Origin: JAPLUA01 sp964625855
GTDB taxonomy: Bacteria > Verrucomicrobiota > Verrucomicrobiia > Limisphaerales > UBA8199
Direction: 5' to 3'
Assembly: GCA_964625855.1 (NCBI GenBank)
Contig: CAZVFC010000023.1
Span: forward strand, 68,653-132,652
DNA: 64,000 bases
Shown: piece by piece, positions 41,429-53,800 of the stretch
How the letters are laid out: each line of letters starts with the position of its first letter
Numbering within the stretch: the stretch's first letter is position 1
Notes under the pieces: model-generated
Databases searched by the model: none
What the model was told of the DNA's origin: nothing
What the model saw: the letters and a program-made list of their open reading frames with translations, nothing else
Position numbers and translations under genes: made by a program

Positions 41429-42655
41429 TCAGTGTTCCCGGCTGAAGACCAGGTTCATGCCTTCGCCCGTGATCGTCAGCCGGTCCCCTTCAACCACGCC
41501 CGCCAGTTGCGCATCTTTGCCCCCCATGGAAACGCTGAACTGGTACTTGCCGCCATCAAGACTTTGCCACTGACCCTGGACTGTCTCCGGTCCCGCGCCG
41601 ACGGACGCACCGGCTGGCGACCGAACCGCGGGCAGGTTCTTCAAGGTAAGCTTGTGGTCGGTCTTGGCTACAAATCCCGTCTTCGAGAAGGATGCAAGGA
41701 ACCATTCCTTCACTTTCTGCATCTCGCGGGAGGAAATGTTCGGTTTCGTGCGGAGATACATGGTCAGCGCCACCGGCACGTCGAAATTCCAGCGGCCAAG
41801 GATTGTTTCCGGATCGTATTGAGCTGATTTACCCGAATTGAGGTAAGCCGTCAGGTCCTTCATGTCGGGCAACACGGTGGTCCAGACCAGACGCAGCAGG
41901 TCTGGATTGTTAATGATGGCCTGGATCTTGGGGTGGTTGACGAAGTCCATGATCGGCATCCGCCGCAACCGCAGCTCGGTAAATTGCGTGTCGCCGCCAA
42001 TTTCCTGGAATTCCGACCGCTCAGCCAATCCGAGAAAGGCCGGGTAGCGCGCCAGTCGCGCCTCGCTCAGCGGGTTGTTGTAGATCAGGCCGGCCAGGTC
42101 GGCTGCCTCATACCAGACTGGTTTCACCGGGTCCATGGCCCGGGCAACCTTCGCAAAGCCCGTCCCCTGCATGTCCGTTCCCAGGCGATTGAGAATTCCC
42201 ATCCATCTCGGGTCTTGGTCGGGTGATGCAAGCTGAAAACTCCAATAGCTGCATGGGTAAATCACCGCGGCGATGAGGATGCAGTAGAGCGCACCATTGA
42301 CCAGGCCAATGCAGAGGCCCAACCGGTGGTTCAGCCTCTCCCAAAGCGCGAGCCGCAAATCGCCCGCGTGGTACTTGTAATAGACGTCCACTTTCTGGTG
42401 CACCATGAATGCGGCCACTTTGAAGATGACCGAGACCGCCACGAAGACGATGAGCGCCCCCAGCAACCACGCCAGCAGGGAATACTTCACGCCGAACGCC
42501 GCAAGCACGGGCCGGAGCAACTTCCCCAGGGGCGCAGCTAATACGGCGCCCAGCAGAATGCCCACCAATGAGAACGCCGCCCGCACACCGCCCTGCCGGT
42601 ATCCCACACCCGCCACCGAAGCCATCAACAATAACGCTAGAAGCCAGATTGTCAT
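41429..42655 (-). CDS. CvpA-like membrane protein with extended C-terminal domain
   Basis: The protein has 408 residues. The N-terminal about 150 residues hold several membrane segments (TIWLLALLLMASVAGVGY, AFSLVGILLGAVLAAPLG, LLGALIVFVAVSVIFKVAAF, CIGLVNGALYCILIAAVIYP) in the order of CvpA family proteins. The remaining 250 residues are soluble and end in beta-rich sequence (GKYQFSVSMGGKDAQLAGVV). CvpA is linked to colicin V export, bile resistance and envelope homeostasis; the mechanism is not settled. The C-terminal extension is longer than in standard CvpA (about 160-200 residues), and its role is unknown. The gene is convergent with the ECF operon. Confidence 0.65.
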   Translation of the reverse strand: MTIWLLALLLMASVAGVGYRQGGVRAAFSLVGILLGAVLAAPLGKLLRPVLAAFGVKYSLLAWLLGALIVFVAVSVIFKVAAFMVHQKVDVYYKYHAGDLRLALWERLNHRLGLCIGLVNGALYCILIAAVIYPCSYWSFQLASPDQDPRWMGILNRLGTDMQGTGFAKVARAMDPVKPVWYEAADLAGLIYNNPLSEARLARYPAFLGLAERSEFQEIGGDTQFTELRLRRMPIMDFVNHPKIQAIINNPDLLRLVWTTVLPDMKDLTAYLNSGKSAQYDPETILGRWNFDVPVALTMYLRTKPNISSREMQKVKEWFLASFSKTGFVAKTDHKLTLKNLPAVRSPAGASVGAGPETVQGQWQSLDGGKYQFSVSMGGKDAQLAGVVEGDRLTITGEGMNLVFSREH

Positions 42656-42735
42656 GCAGCCGAGTTAAAGCGGTTTTGGCAGGAAACGCACGCAGAAAAT
42701 TCACTCCTTTGCCCCCGCTCAGGGCGTATGCATGA

Positions 42736-42804
42736 AGGAGCGCGGCCATCTTGCCCGCTTGTCTGGCCCGCAATCCGCAAAGCGGGCAAGATGCCTGCGC
42801 TCCT
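42736..42804. repeat. Long imperfect palindrome upstream of clpB
   Basis: The arm AGGAGCGCGGCCATCTTGCC (42736 onward) pairs with 42780-42804 over 25 bp with two mismatches. Further flanking pairing (CATGAAGGAG with CTTCATG) suggests the element extends from about 42725 to 42835. It sits about 110 bp upstream of the clpB promoter. Confidence 0.7.
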
Positions 42805-42911
42805 CCGGCAGCTTCATGCGTACGCGCTGGCCCCGCGAGCCGCCCGGGTTCCCGAGGTGGTGCCGAGGCTGTTGTGGAGTGCAGCGACCCGGTTGGACCG
42901 CCGCGTAGCGC

Positions 42912-42939
42912 TTGACGCAACCCGCGTAAGGGATATCAA
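42912..42939 (+). promoter_or_regulatory. Leaderless-type promoter of clpB
   Basis: TTGACG (42912-42917), a 16-nt spacer and TATCAA (42934-42939) lie 8 nt before the ATG at 42948, the same spacing as at 39035-39072. No heat-shock-type CIRCE inverted repeat was found. Confidence 0.5.
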
Positions 42940-42947
42940 TAATCTAT

Positions 42948-45554
<2,607 letters not shown>

Positions 45555-45580
45555 TTGAAGGGTTCTTGCACTCGTATTTG

Positions 45581-46918
45581 ATGACCAGCCACTCCCATGG
45601 GATCACTCGCCGGGCGTTCCTGAAACGCAGCGCGCTTGTCGCGGGCGCGCTGAACCTGGCGCCGGCAGGCATCCTGGGCCGGAATGCGAAACCGGGCGCG
45701 AATGGCCGCTTGGCGATCGCCCACATCGGTGTAGGCGGCATGGGCATGACCCACCTGGCCAACATGCTGCGCTTCCACAAAGAGGGGAAAGGCCTGGTGG
45801 CTGCCGTTTGCGATGCGGACGATAATCGCCTGGAAGCCGCCGTCGAGAATGCCAAGGCCGGCGGAGCTACTGCCATTCCTTATCGTGACTACCGCTATAT
45901 CCTGGAGCGCAAAGATATTGATGCCGTAGTGATCGCCACGCCGGATCATTGGCACGCCGTCCAAACCGTTCATGCCTGTGAAACCGGCAAGCATGTTTAT
46001 GTCGAGAAACCGGCATCGGTGACGGTGCGTGAGGGGCAGGCGATGGTCTCGGCGGCGCGTGCGCACAAGGTGGCGGTGCAAGTGGGCGCGCAGGCGCGAA
46101 CGGCCAAGGGCGCCTGGTACACGTGCCGTGCCATTCGCAACGGCATTGTCGGCAAGGTCAATCGCGTCTCCTGCTGGCATTACGCCAATCCAGTGGACGA
46201 CAAACCGGTGCCTGACAGCTCTCCCCCCGAGGGTCTGGACTGGGACCTATGGCTCGGGCCTTTGCCGTGGCGTCCCTACAACAAGCGCTACCTCCCAGGC
46301 ACCTTCCGCTGGCTGATGGAATCAGGCGGCGGCCAGATCCGGGACCGGGGCGCGCACCAGTTCAGCACCGTCCTCTGGTGCATGAACGCCGATCATCAGA
46401 CTTCATTCACCGTCGAGGCCAAAGGCCGGGCACCGACCCGCGGCCTGTGGGACTGCCCGATTGACATGGACGTCGTCTATCAGTTCAAGGACCCGGATTG
46501 GACCCTGGAGTGGGGCCAGCCCGGCAAGAAGGTCGGAAAGACGGAATTCGGCAACGTCTTCTGGGGAGACAACGGCCACCTGGTCCTGGAATGGGAAGGC
46601 GGCTACCGCCCGGCCAATCCCGAAGCGGTGAATTTCCAACTCCCGCCCGGGGGACAGGAAGTCTATCGCACCGACGAGTACGAGGACTTCAACATGAACC
46701 ACAAAGCGGATTGGTTTAGGGCGATCCGCGAAGGGCACTTGCGTCCGGCGGTGGACATCGAAATCGGGCATCGCACCGCGACCCTGTGCAACCTGGGGAA
46801 TCTTTCCTACCTGTTGGGCCGCAAGCTGGTGTGGGATGGTGTGAAGCAGCAAGTCGTGGGCGATGAGCAGGCCAATCGGCTGTTGAGCCGCCCACAGCGA
46901 TATCCGTATGTCCTCTAA
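45581..46918 (+). CDS. Tat-exported Gfo/Idh/MocA family oxidoreductase, second copy
   Basis: The protein has 445 residues. The start at ATG 45581 is preferred; a TTG at 45566 adds five residues. The Tat signal ITRRAFLKRS is followed by the Rossmann motif AHIGVGGMGMTH. IATPDHWHAVQTVHACETGK and HVYVEKPASVTVREGQ carry the family EKP motif. WHYANPVDDKPVPDSS, RDRGAHQFSTV and SYLLGRKLVWDG complete the C-terminal domain. NAD(P)-dependent oxidation of a sugar or polyol is expected. It lies 26 nt after clpB, and its stop overlaps the HEAT-protein gene by 11 nt. Confidence 0.88.
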   Translation: MTSHSHGITRRAFLKRSALVAGALNLAPAGILGRNAKPGANGRLAIAHIGVGGMGMTHLANMLRFHKEGKGLVAAVCDADDNRLEAAVENAKAGGATAIPYRDYRYILERKDIDAVVIATPDHWHAVQTVHACETGKHVYVEKPASVTVREGQAMVSAARAHKVAVQVGAQARTAKGAWYTCRAIRNGIVGKVNRVSCWHYANPVDDKPVPDSSPPEGLDWDLWLGPLPWRPYNKRYLPGTFRWLMESGGGQIRDRGAHQFSTVLWCMNADHQTSFTVEAKGRAPTRGLWDCPIDMDVVYQFKDPDWTLEWGQPGKKVGKTEFGNVFWGDNGHLVLEWEGGYRPANPEAVNFQLPPGGQEVYRTDEYEDFNMNHKADWFRAIREGHLRPAVDIEIGHRTATLCNLGNLSYLLGRKLVWDGVKQQVVGDEQANRLLSRPQRYPYVL

Positions 46919-47486
46919 ACCAGACGCAGTAGTTCAAGACCTAATCGAGCGCATCCGCAGTCATGACGAAGCGGTCAGCGGGGCTGCGTGGCAGAGCGCC
47001 GGACCCTATGGGGCAGCCGCTGTGCCCTCGCTGGCGGCGCTGATGGCCGACGGGGATTATGAGGTCGCGCGCAAGGCCAGGCGGGCGCTATACCGGGTGG
47101 TGCGCCATGCCGGCAATCCGGCCGCAGTCAAACAACGCAAGGCAGTAGAGCGCCAACTCATTCTGGTCCTTCGCTCCAGCCCCGCCTCGCTGTGCCGCGA
47201 AGTCGTCTGGATGCTGTCGGAGATTGGAACCGCGCAGGCCGTTGTTCCTATTGCGGCGCTGCTGGCCAGGGAGGAAATCCGCGAAGATGCCCGATGCGCC
47301 CTCACCCGCCATCCAGCGCCCAGCGCGATCACAGCGCTCCAGTCGGCGTTCGCCAAAGCCTCCGGGGATTTCAAGTATGCGTTAGCTGAGTCGCTACGCC
47401 AGCGAGGAGTAATGGTCAACGGCTTCCCCAGCCGCAAGCTCGTTCCCACCGCGCAAACCGACGTGGCGCCGTCTCCGCGCAAGTAA
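46908..47486 (+). CDS. HEAT-repeat protein
   Basis: The protein has 192 residues without signal or membrane segment. Helical repeat pairs of about 30 residues are visible: GPYGAAAVPSLAALMADGDY, EVARKARRALYRVVRHAG, CREVVWMLSEIGTAQAVVPI, AALLAREEIREDARCALTRH, SAITALQSAFAKASGDFKYA. These fit the HEAT/PBS type and a protein-protein scaffold. Function unknown. The start overlaps the preceding stop by 11 nt, so the pair is probably translated together; the tail (TAQTDVAPSPRK) is disordered. Confidence 0.7.
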   Translation: MSSKPDAVVQDLIERIRSHDEAVSGAAWQSAGPYGAAAVPSLAALMADGDYEVARKARRALYRVVRHAGNPAAVKQRKAVERQLILVLRSSPASLCREVVWMLSEIGTAQAVVPIAALLAREEIREDARCALTRHPAPSAITALQSAFAKASGDFKYALAESLRQRGVMVNGFPSRKLVPTAQTDVAPSPRK

Positions 47487-47675
47487 GCCTACCCAGGTCT
47501 GTGCCAGAGCCTGGCGCGGCGACTTTGCTCGTGGCGCTCGTCAGACGCATTCGCGCAAACAGCACCTGGCTCCGCTGGGCACTCCCCACCTCACCACGGA
47601 AAGCGGAGCCCACAAAGGTTCAACGCGGTCCGCGACTCCCCAGCCGACCCGACGCGCTGTCGGTATAAATACGGC

Positions 47676-47703
47676 TTGACCGTCTATCGAGGCACCCTAT
47701 ATT
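47676..47703 (+). promoter_or_regulatory. Strong promoter before the giant gene, leaderless with respect to the leader ORF
   Basis: TTGACC (47676-47681), 16-nt spacer and TATATT (47698-47703). An ATG lies 7 nt further at 47711, so transcription should start at that codon. Confidence 0.65.
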
Positions 47704-47710
47704 GGCCGGC

Positions 47711-47800
47711 ATGAATTGGGTTGCACAAGGAGTCCTGACTCCCCAAGACGCATGGCGCAACCTGTCATTAGTAAGTATTCATCGCTACCTAAGAAGCTAA
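47711..47800 (+). CDS. Leader peptide ORF (29 aa) coupled to the giant gene
   Basis: ATG at 47711, 29 codons, TAA at 47798-47800; the giant gene's ATG follows after a single base (47802). The peptide (MNWVAQGVLTPQDAWRNLSL then VSIHRYLRS) has no known family. Position 7 nt behind a strong promoter and one base ahead of a 3607-codon gene suggests translational coupling or regulation. It contains a small palindrome GGAGTC-CT-GACTCC. It is too short to prove as coding. Confidence 0.4.
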   Translation: MNWVAQGVLTPQDAWRNLSLVSIHRYLRS

Positions 47801-47801
47801 T

Positions 47802-50800
47802 ATGACAACACACTCATCCTGCCTGGCCTGCGGCCACGCTCGTTCTCGGCTTGCTGTTCTCCAGGTGAGACCTGGGGCCCTCGCTGCCCTGGCGGGGGCC
47901 GTCCTCGCTCTATCGGCGGAGGCTGCCAGTTACTACATCAACGACTCGGCCACCACCGGCGACGTGTTCTGCTCGGCCGCTGGCGCTCTGGCCAACAGCG
48001 GAACCGTCTCAAATGCGCCGAAGTCATCTCTCCAGGATGTCCTGAGCGCTTACGCCCTCGCGCCGGGGGACACGGTGTACGTGGACACCGGGACCTACGC
48101 CCGAGGTGTCGCGGCGGCCGTGGGCCCGGCCGATAGCGGCGACGCCTCGCTGGGGACAGTTCTCATCAAGGGTGCCGGCAGTTCCAAGACCGTCTTGGTT
48201 AACACCAATGTGGGCGTATACGCCGTCCATTTCGCTGGCGGCAGTTATGTTCGCATGGAAGGGATCGGGGTCCGTAGCGGCGAGCAGGGCGTGCGCATCG
48301 AGAACAGCGACCACATCACGCTCGCGAACTGTGAAGTGTATAATAACAATTACGGCGTGGTCCTGTCGGGCGGCTCCGACAACCGGGTGGAAAACTGCAC
48401 CCTGCACCACAACGCCCACCAGGCCATTCTTGGGTCGTCGAGCTCCACCCTGGTCATCAACGGCAACCTCATTTACGCACAGACCGGTGCCGCCAGCGAT
48501 CACCATGGAATTGACTTGTCCTACAACTGCAATGCCGCCCAGATCATTGGCAACATCATCACCAACAACAGCGGTCGCGGTATTAGCCTTTATTCCTGCT
48601 CAACCCCAACCCTGCAAGGCAACCTGATCTCCGCGCACGGGGCGGAAGCGGTGCATCTCCAGTCGTGCGCCTCGGCGGCCGTGCTGAATCAGGTCGTCTG
48701 GCTCAACGCCAACGGCATCCGCGCTTACTACTGTCCTTCTCTGACACTGGGCACCAACCGCGTCTATTCAAACTCGGGTTACGGTGCATGGGTCGAGGGG
48801 GGAGCGGTTTCGGCGGCCAATAACCTCTTTTACGCCAACGGCGGCGCAGGGTTGACGCTGCTCAACGGCCCCCAGTCCACGCTGGAGAACAACACCTTCT
48901 ACCGCAACGGCACCGTCAACCTGCGGCTCGCCGGTACCCACAGCAACGTTCGCGTGGCCAATAACATCCTTTCCTCCGCCGGCGCCGCCCAGACCTGCAT
49001 CCAGTTCGACACCCTCGGCACAAGCTGGTTCGCCGATTACAACAACTACTTCATTACCAATGGCGCGGTGCTCTGGAACTGGAAAGGCCCGCGCTATTCG
49101 CTGGCGGGGCTGCAGAACTACTCCGGCATGGAGCGGCATTCGCTGGACCGCGACCCTCAGTTTGTGGATCCGGACGGTGCGGACAATCTGCTGGGCGGCA
49201 CGGGCGGCGCGGATGACAACTTCCACCTGGCTTCCGGCAGCCTGGCGCTGGACGCCGGCGACCCCGCCTCCAGCTTCGCCGCGGAACCGGCCCCCAACGG
49301 GAGCCGCGTCAACCTCGGCCATCTCGGCGCCACGGCCCAGGCCGATACCTCCGGCAACCAGCGCGTGTTGCGCCTGCTGGGACCCAACGGCGGTGAAATC
49401 GCCTTCCGCCGAATTCCGGTACGCTGGGCGGCCACGGGTCCGTGGAGCACCAACCACCTGGTAAAGATTGAATACTCGGCGAACAGCGGAAGCACCTGGA
49501 CCACGGCCGCCAGCGCCGCCACGCTCAACAATGCCAACGGCTTCTACGGCTGGGATCTCTCCGCCCTGGCACCGGGCGCCACCTATCTCGTGCGCGTCTC
49601 GTCGGTAGATCAGCCGGCCATCGCCGATGCGAGCGACGCGGTGTTTGAGATCAAGGATGCCAGTGCCAAGGTCATCTACCTCAACGACGGCAGCACGGCC
49701 AGCGATACCTGGTGCTCTGCCGTCGGTTCGAGTGCCAACACCGGTCTAAGCGCCGCCTCGCCGCTGGATTCGTTCCAATCGGTGATCGAGCGCTATCCCT
49801 CTCTGGGCGCCGGGGACGAGATCCGCGTGGACACGGGTGTGTTTGACATGGGGCGCACGGTCTATCTCAACCAGCAGAACAGCGGCGCGGAGGGGTCCCC
49901 CCTGGTGTTCCGGGGCAGCACCAGTGGCGCGGCCATCTTCAACCGGGTGGATCGTGCCGACGACACGTTCTTCTTCGATGGCGTGAGCTATGTCACCTTT
50001 GAGCGCCTGCACTTCACGCTAGGCGCAGCGGGGCTGCACGTGGCCGGGACGGCATTGAATCCTTCGGTGGGAATCACGTTCAAGGACTGCCTGTCGTACA
50101 GCAACAGCGCTTACGGATTCGGGGTTTCGACCTGCAGCAACCTGCTGGTTCGCGGCTGCTCCAGTTGGCGGAACAGCGGGGATGGTTACAGCCTGACGGC
50201 CAGCGGTTCGACGGTGACGAACAACTTTGCGGGTTGGAATGGCGCGACCGGCCTCGGCTTCAGCGGCGCGGGCGTCGTTGCGTTCAACCTCTGCGCGAGC
50301 AACACCTCGTGGGGCTTTACTGCCGGGCTGAGCGGCAATTCGCTGACGGTCCTGTCCAATGCTGTCCACCACAACTATAATGGCCTTTGGATGGGAGGCG
50401 GTGACAGCGTCAATGCCGCCGCGATAGGCAACCTTTGCTACGCGAACGGGGGAGTGGGACTGGTCGGCAACCGCTGCGGGGGGCTGATTGGCAACCTGGT
50501 CTATTCGAATTCCGCCGAAGGCATCTCAGCCCAGTACGCCTCCCACGTCACCCGGAACACCGTTACCGACAACCTCGGCCACGGCATTACTGGCTGGTAC
50601 GGCGCGGTGGTCACCAACAATCTCGCGGCTCGCAACGGCGCCAGCGCCGCCTACTACAACATTGCGCTGACCCGGAACGCTGTGATCCGGAACAACACCT
50701 TGGTAGGAAAGAACGGCATCTCGATAGATGATCCTGTGGGCGTTCAGATCGCCAACAATATCGTCTGGTCTCACGGCAGCGGCATGACCGCCCTCTACAT

Positions 50801-53800
50801 TTCCAGCCCGCCGGGCACGCTCATCAGCGACTACAATGATATTTACGCGACGGGCGGTGCCGTGGTGGGCAACTGGCTGGGGCCGCGGGCTTCCCTCGAA
50901 GCCTGGCAGCAAGTCTCGTTGCGTGACGCGCACAGCATCTCGATTGATCCGCGCTTCGTGGACAGCACGAACAACTTCCATCTCCGCAGCACCTCCGGGA
51001 GCTACCGCGGCGCGCCCTTCACCGCGCCTGGCGGCGGCTCCTTCGTCGCCGACGCCGACCTGAGCTTCTGCATTGACGCCGGCGATCCAGCGTCCGGCTA
51101 CGCGCAGGAATCGGCTCCCAACGGTGGGCGCCTGGACCTGGGCGCGTTCGGCAACACGCCGGACGCCTCTTTGTCCCCAGCCGCGCGTTTCTCGCTGCTG
51201 GTGGAGCCGCAACCGGGCGCGAAGTGGTTCGGCACACGCCCCATCACCTGGCTTACGCGCGGCCCGTGGGTGAGCGGCGAGATGGTCAAGCTGGAATTCT
51301 CCGCTGATGGCGGCGTGAACTGGAGCAACATCGTCGCCTCGGTGGATTACGCGCTCGGGCGTTATGATTGGAATACCACCGGCCTGCCAGCGGGAACGAA
51401 CTACCTCGTGCGCATCTCCAAGACGGACGGCACGGCAATGAATGTTCTGGCCGCCGCCTTTGAAGTCTCCGCTTCCGGCCCGCGCACCTACTTCGTGAAC
51501 GACACGAACACGCTCAACGACGTGTTCTGCTCCGCTCCCGGCAACCCCGCCAATGACGGGCTTACCGCCGCCACCCCCAAGGATTCGATTCAGGCGATTC
51601 TCGACATCTACAAGGTGGTCGGCGGCGACACGGTCAAAGTGGATACCGGCAACTATCTGCTCGGCGCGACCATCGTGATGACGACGAACGACGTTGGTGA
51701 GGCGGGCAACCCCATTGTCATCATCGGCAGCACCAACGGCGCTACCATCAACCGCCAAAGCACCAGTTACGACGGCTTCTACTTGCAGGGCGCAGAATAC
51801 GTCCGTTTCCAGAACCTCAAGTTTACCGGCGCGCGCCACGGTCTGGCGGGGGACGGCACCAGCTCAAAGTATCTTCGCGGGATTGAAATCCTGGGCTGCG
51901 AGGCCATGACCAATGGCCTGCACGGCCTCAACTTCAGTTACACCTCGAACCTCCTGGTGAGCGCCTGCTGGCTGCACCACAACTCCCAGTATGGCGCCAA
52001 CCTGGGCGGGGCGGCTCAATCTACCATCATAAGCAACACCATCGCCTACAACTATTACCGTTATGGGCTCTACGTGGATGCCTCGGGCCTGGTCCGGGGT
52101 AACCTTTGCTACAGCAACTCGGGCGAGGGTCTCGCTGTGGCCGGCGCGTTCCTGATCTCCGAGAACAACTCCTGGGGCAATTCCGTGGGCATCCGCGCGT
52201 GGTCCGGGGTGACCATCACGAATAACCTCTGCTACAGCAACAGTTACGAGGGCATCTACGTTTCCGGCTCCACCAACCAGGTGGCCTTCAATCGCGTCTA
52301 TCGCAACGGGCGCACCGGCATCTATTTCGAGAACAATGGCCGGGTCCATCGCAACGTGGTCTATTCGAACGGCGACCACGGCATCCAGTTCGAAGGCTTT
52401 GAGGGCGACTATCGCGAGATCCTGAACAACCTCTGCTATCTCAACGGAAACGCCGTGGGGGAGTATAACATCATTGGGGGTGCCAACTATTGGCAGGCTA
52501 AGCGCGGCCTGGTTGAGAACAATACCTGCTATGGCGGCGGTGGCATCTACATCGGAAACCCCATTGCGATGACCAACCGCCACAACATCATTTGGGCGGC
52601 GGGCTCGAACAGCATCGCGCTGGTTCGCTACACCGACATGGGCCGTTACCCGAATGGGCTGCTGATCAGTGATTATAATTGCATCTACGCCACCGACGGC
52701 GCCAGTGTCGGACACTGGCTCGGAAATCAGACCGAATTGGCTGACTGGCAGTACGCCACCAAGCAGGACTTCCACAGCTTCGTGGCCGATCCGCAATTCG
52801 TTAATCCTCCGGGCGTTGACGGCATTCTCGGCGGCCCCAACGGCTGGGACGACAATTTCCACCTCGCTAGCACCGCGGGCAGCTTCGGTGGGACGTCCTT
52901 CACGGCCACAGCCAGCTCGGCCTTTGCACCTAATGCCTCAACCAGCCCATGCGTGGATGCGGGGATGCCTGCCGCGCCCATTCGAGACGAGGGCGCACCC
53001 AATGGTTCGCGTCTCAACCTTGGTGCGTTTGGCGGCACGCTTGATGCCTCCTTCTCGCCGGAAACGCCCGGCATCTCCATCCTCAATGTGGCGGCCGGCA
53101 ATTATTTGCGGGGGCTGGAAACGATCTACTTCATCACGCGCGGTCCTTGGGCAGCCGGGGCGACGCTGCGCCTGGAATACTCAACCAACGGCGGAGCAAG
53201 CTGGACCACGGCCCCCGGCCTGAGCGCGGTGCCCTATAGCCAGCTCTCGCTGGATTGGGACACCTCGAGCCTGCCGCCCGGCTCGAGCTACACCGTCCGC
53301 CTCGTCGGAAACGGCAACGGCGCGGTCAACGCGGTCAGTTCGGTCGGCATCATCGTCAACGGCCCGGCGGACTTCTATGTGAACGATGCCAATCCTACCA
53401 ACGACGTGTACTGCTCCGCCATTGGCGGCGAAAGCAACTCGGGCCTGGCGCCTTCCGCGCCCAAGGCCACGCTCAAACGCCTGTTCCGCGACTACAAGCT
53501 GGTGGCGGGCGACCGCGTGTGGATTGACACCGGCCGGTGGACACTCGACTCCTCGCTGCAGTTTCTTGACTCCGGCTCCGTCGCGGCAAAGATTCGCTTC
53601 ATCGGCAGCACCCACCCGGTCGGCTCGTGGTTTGACCGCGGGGACAACCAGCAGAACGCCTTCCTGCTCTCGGTGGTGGACCACGTCAGCCTGGAAAGCC
53701 TTAAGATTACACGCAGCTACAATGCCATTCACATTGAGGGCAACTCCTCCCACTTCAACGATGGCGTGCAGGTGCTCGGTTGTGAGTTGGCCACCAATTA

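Larger units (their letters stand above)
47487..47801. other. Promoter and leader region of the giant beta-helix gene
   Basis: The stretch holds a promoter at 47676-47703 and a 29-codon ORF at 47711-47800. Upstream of that (47487-47675) no gene or repeat was seen; TATAAAT at 47664 could be a second -10 box. Confidence 0.6.

Noticed and set aside
42656..42947. tRNA or small RNA gene upstream of clpB
   Set aside because: The fold is an intergenic palindrome; no tRNA cloverleaf or anticodon loop found.
50526..51839. 437-codon - strand open frame inside the giant gene
   Set aside because: Antisense shadow; no family or start signals.
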